7,065 nt of DNA, taken from positions 1-7,065 of the forward strand of contig JBBQSU010000171.1 of the NCBI GenBank assembly GCA_038234815.1, in the 5' to 3' direction. The notes below the pieces were generated by a model. That model saw only the letters and a program-made list of their open reading frames with translations. It had not been told where the DNA came from and did not search any database. The stretch's first letter is position 1. Each line of letters starts with the position of its first letter. The translations under genes and the position numbers were made by a program. Shown here one piece after another: positions 5,329-7,065 of the stretch. Source of the stretch: JBBQSU01 sp038234815 (lineage in GTDB: Bacteria; Planctomycetota; Phycisphaerae; Tepidisphaerales; Tepidisphaeraceae).

Positions 5329-6078
5329 ATGGTCCGCCTTATGCCACTCGTCGCCCAAGTTCAGAATTTGAGCAAGATTTATCGCAAGCCCGGAACGGAC
5401 GTGGAGGTACACGCGCTGCGCGACGTTTCGCTGGATTTCGAGCAAGGCGAATACACCGCCATCATGGGCGCGTCGGGATCGGGCAAGAGCACGCTGATGA
5501 ACGTGCTGGGGTGCCTCGATAAGCCGACATTGGGCCACTATGTGCTGGGCGGCGACGACATCAGCCAGATGCCCGACGACCAGCTCAGCGAAATTCGTTC
5601 CCGGCGGATCGGGTTCATCTTTCAGAATTTCAATCTCATTCAACAGTTGACCGTGCTGGAGAATCTGGAAGTGCCCATGTTCTATCTCCAGGTGCCCCCG
5701 CCCGAGCGCCGTCGCCGCGCCGCCGAATTGGCCGAAAAGGTGGGGCTGGGCGATCGGCTGGACCATCGGCCCATGCAGCTTTCCGGCGGGCAACAGCAGC
5801 GCGTGTGCATCGCCCGCGCGCTCATTAACGACCCCCTCATCATTCTTGCCGATGAACCCACCGGCGCCTTGGACAGCAAGACGGGCCAGGCAGTGTTGAC
5901 TCTTTTTGACGAGCTGGTGGCCGGCGGACGAACGATCCTGCTGGTCACGCACGATCCTTCGGTGGCCCATCGCTGTCAGCGGGTGATCCACCTCCACGAC
6001 GGTGCCGTAGCCCGCGACGAGCGCCAGGCGCGCAGAGAGGTCAACGTCGAAGGCGGCCAATTGAGCCAGACGCCTTGA
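5329..6078 (+). CDS. ABC transporter ATP-binding protein, MacB/LolD type
   Basis: A 249-residue nucleotide-binding subunit complete in all motifs: Walker A GASGSGKST (47-55), Q-loop FIFQNFNLI (97-104, Q99), signature LSGGQQQR (151-158), Walker B IILADE (171-176), D-loop GALD (179-182) and H-loop H208 in THD. The FNLIQQLTVLENLEVPM stretch and DEPTGALDSKTG are typical of the MacB/LolD (type VII) group, which powers mechanotransmission of lipoproteins, peptides or drugs with an FtsX-like permease. No permease follows within the window, so its partner is elsewhere. A second ATG at 5341 (MPLVAQ) is equally possible; TACAAT at 5325-5330, overlapping the first ATG, resembles a -10 box and would favour the second start on a near-leaderless message. 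Confidence 0.95.
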   Translation: MVRLMPLVAQVQNLSKIYRKPGTDVEVHALRDVSLDFEQGEYTAIMGASGSGKSTLMNVLGCLDKPTLGHYVLGGDDISQMPDDQLSEIRSRRIGFIFQNFNLIQQLTVLENLEVPMFYLQVPPPERRRRAAELAEKVGLGDRLDHRPMQLSGGQQQRVCIARALINDPLIILADEPTGALDSKTGQAVLTLFDELVAGGRTILLVTHDPSVAHRCQRVIHLHDGAVARDERQARREVNVEGGQLSQTP

Positions 6079-6271
6079 TCCGAAGGGGGCGTCACCGCTT
6101 TTCCCGCTCGGGGCGAAAAATCTGCTTATCCTGATTAACAAGGGACGATCCCTTCTGCCCAGTATTGGGCCACGGTCGTGGACTCCGATCGGGTTGCCCG
6201 CCACTCCCAGTTCCAATGACGCCGATCTACGCGCGACCCTCGGCCCACGCTTGGGGCGAATGGAAGGAAGA

Positions 6272-6329
6272 CGACTTTGCTCAAAGAATCGCGTTTTGGC
6301 CGGATTTCGGGCAATTTCGAGCAAAGTCG
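6272..6329. repeat. Inverted repeat with 11-bp perfect arms
   Basis: CGACTTTGCTC (6272-6282) and GAGCAAAGTCG (6319-6329) are perfect reverse complements around a 36-base loop. As RNA it would make a long stem-loop on either strand. No T tract follows, so a simple terminator is unlikely. Confidence 0.8.
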
Positions 6330-6339
6330 CTGCAAAAGG

Positions 6340-6368
6340 GGGTCCCTTAAGGGTCCCAAGGGTGTCCC
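6340..6368. repeat. Three spaced GGGTCCC-type motifs
   Basis: GGGTCCC at 6340-6346, GGGTCCC at 6351-6357 and GGGTGTCCC at 6360-6368 follow one another, with the palindrome CCCTTAAGGG (6344-6353) linking the first two. The spacing is irregular and the function unknown. Confidence 0.6.
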
Positions 6369-6471
6369 TGTGTCGCCGCAATCGTGTCCAGCAGGGATCA
6401 TGATCATTAGAGTTCGGGTCCCGCATTTTCGATCGGCCAAAACCGGTGTTTGCAGGACCGGCTTCGCAGGG

Positions 6472-6657
6472 CAGTTCGTAGATCGCCACGCAAATCGCTG
6501 CCACCGACGGCGCGTTCTGCGTCATCCTATCTGTAGTTGCAGGCCCGGCTCGGCGCGAAGATTGTCCGTGCCCGAATCGAGCTCGGGGCAGTGAGCACGC
6601 CGCGCACGCGCCGGCAGCTAACCTGGCCATCAAGACAACGGATTGTTTGTTGGTCAT
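6472..6657 (-). CDS. Minus-strand gene start of unknown product, end not resolved
   Basis: The ATG at 6657 has a perfect ribosome-binding site AAAGGAG (6665-6671) 7 bases away and a promoter at 6749-6777. The first residues, MTNKQSVVLMARLAAGACAA, resemble a short signal peptide: a Lys near the start, a hydrophobic stretch, then small residues. After about residue 25 the sequence becomes Arg/Pro-rich and unlike a folded protein. The frame stays open to 3157, antisense to four real genes, so the true gene must be short, frameshifted or degenerate. The end given here (near a TAC codon at residue 62) is arbitrary. A decayed secreted protein or a regulatory leader peptide are both possible. Confidence 0.3.
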
Positions 6658-6686
6658 AACTACACTCCTTTACCGTGAGGGCAGGA

Positions 6687-6716
6687 GTTGCGCAAATGGG
6701 CGCCAATTCGCGCAAC
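6687..6716. repeat. Nested palindrome, copy 1 (in the leader of the 6657 gene start)
   Basis: Arms GTTGCGC (6687-6693) and GCGCAAC (6710-6716) enclose TGGGCGCCAA (6697-6706). The inner GGCGCC palindrome and the outer arms share the same centre (6701.5). It lies between the predicted transcription start (about 6742) and the ribosome-binding site, so it could be an operator or an RNA hairpin in the leader. Confidence 0.85.
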
Positions 6717-6748
6717 TTGGAGTGGTGTAAAATGCACCTAAGCCTAGA

Positions 6749-6777
6749 TTTATACACGGCTTATAAAAAATTCTAAA
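6749..6777 (-). promoter_or_regulatory. Sigma-70-like promoter for the minus-strand start at 6657
   Basis: Minus-strand TTTAGA (6772-6777) and TATAAA (6749-6754) are separated by 17 bases within the most AT-rich stretch of the window. The predicted start of transcription is near 6742, giving a leader of about 85 bases that ends in AAAGGAG. Palindrome copies lie on both sides. Confidence 0.6.
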
Positions 6778-6798
6778 TTTTTCGGAAAGGGTCGAAAT

Positions 6799-6832
6799 TT
6801 GGTGCGCTTTTTGGCGCCAATTTGCGCACCAA
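6799..6832. repeat. Nested palindrome, copy 2 (upstream of the promoter)
   Basis: Arms TTGGTGCGC (6799-6807) and GCGCACCAA (6824-6832) are perfect reverse complements. Between them, flanked by TTT on each side, lies TTGGCGCCAA (6811-6820), itself a perfect palindrome with the same centre (6815.5). The -35 box begins 21 bases away. Its centre is 114 bp from that of copy 1. Confidence 0.9.
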
Positions 6833-7065
6833 TCGGTAACCGGGACCGGTCGCGGTCGCCCCGCCCGACATCCAGACCAGACCGATAGACAAGATTGGCC
6901 GGCCGCCTATCAATCCCGTGATGGAAGGCGAAGAGGGCAGACATGCTCTGGAGGGTGTCACTCCGTGACGCCGATCCCGTTCCCCGGCGGCAGGGACTGC
7001 CGCCCTTGCATATCCATATCTGACGCTTTCGCTTCCAATCGCCGTCGTGGGGTGGGGGGGGGGGG
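6833..7065. other. Right-hand region: two hairpins, no gene, ending in poly-G
   Basis: No coding frame is convincing. Two compact hairpins stand 13 bases apart: GGTGTCAC-TCC-GTGACGCC (6954-6972, one wobble) and GGCGGCAG-GGA-CTGCCGCC (6986-7004, perfect). Neither is followed by a T run. The window ends in 12 Gs (7054-7065) after GGGGT, which may be a sequencing or contig-end artefact. Confidence 0.6.

Larger units (their letters stand above)
6079..6471. other. Intergenic region without a recognisable gene
   Basis: No frame here resembles a known protein. The longest plus-strand frame (TTG 6277 to 6594) has a GGAAGGAAG upstream but an unconvincing, Arg/Ser/Cys-rich product. There is no clear terminator after the ABC gene. 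The region contains an 11-bp inverted repeat and a cluster of GGGTCCC motifs, listed separately. Confidence 0.6.

Noticed and set aside
6277..6594. Plus-strand frame from TTG at 6277, preceded by GGAAGGAAG
   Set aside because: The product is Arg/Ser/Cys-rich with no domain, codon use is unlike the neighbouring genes, and it overlaps the inverted repeat and the minus-strand start.
3157..6657. A 1166-codon minus-strand open frame
   Set aside because: It runs antisense through rpsD, the PLD-like, DUF971 and ABC genes and shows no domain. It is the GC-driven shadow of those genes; only its first bases have real start signals.
6954..7004. Two hairpins read as terminators
   Set aside because: Neither is followed by a T run on either strand.
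1..7065. CRISPR array
   Set aside because: No regularly spaced direct repeats with unique spacers occur; the only tandem repeats are the two-copy 14-bp and 12-bp units.

Overview
The window looks like a piece of a planctomycete chromosome, probably Pirellulales-like. The clearest sign is the integrase, whose active-site box reads GLRCPSEVLDL and is followed by an EH...TVPIFKELRP block, a pattern I associate with planctomycete tyrosine recombinases. The lineage call rests on recalled family patterns, not on a search. The window may be a whole draft contig: it cuts the integrase at base 1 and ends in a 12-base G run.

Bases 1-3301 are most of a small integrated element. Every gene is on the minus strand. 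In order of transcription they are: a 71-codon reading frame at the right end, a small basic protein, a Rep_trans-type replication initiator, a ribbon-helix-helix-like protein, an excisionase-type HTH protein, and a tyrosine integrase that runs off the left edge. Several junctions overlap (ATGA, ATGA, and an 8-base xis/int overlap). The right boundary is an orphan 3' end of a tRNA (T arm plus acceptor strand, 3277-3301), the classic attachment site. The minus-strand frame that starts in this tRNA remnant resembles the C-terminal tail of planctomycete integrases. The simplest reading is that attP lies inside the integrase gene: integration detaches the tail, and circularisation restores both the long integrase and a continuous ring-shaped operon. 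A 14-bp tandem duplication (2519-2546) puts the start of rep out of frame with its body.

Bases 3302-6078 are chromosome with plus-strand genes. After the tRNA remnant come a strong hairpin (3334-3360), then a good sigma-70 promoter (3479-3506), rpsD (ribosomal protein S4), a strong intrinsic terminator (4308-4340), a single-HKD phospholipase-D-like protein, a DUF971 protein, and a MacB/LolD-type ABC ATPase with no permease beside it.

Bases 6079-7065 hold no gene I can identify. They do contain a well-formed minus-strand start: a promoter, an AAAGGAG ribosome-binding site and an ATG at 6657. Two copies of an unusual nested palindrome, 114 bp apart, bracket this promoter. The reading frame that follows does not resemble a known protein. 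Inverted repeats and hairpins fill the rest.
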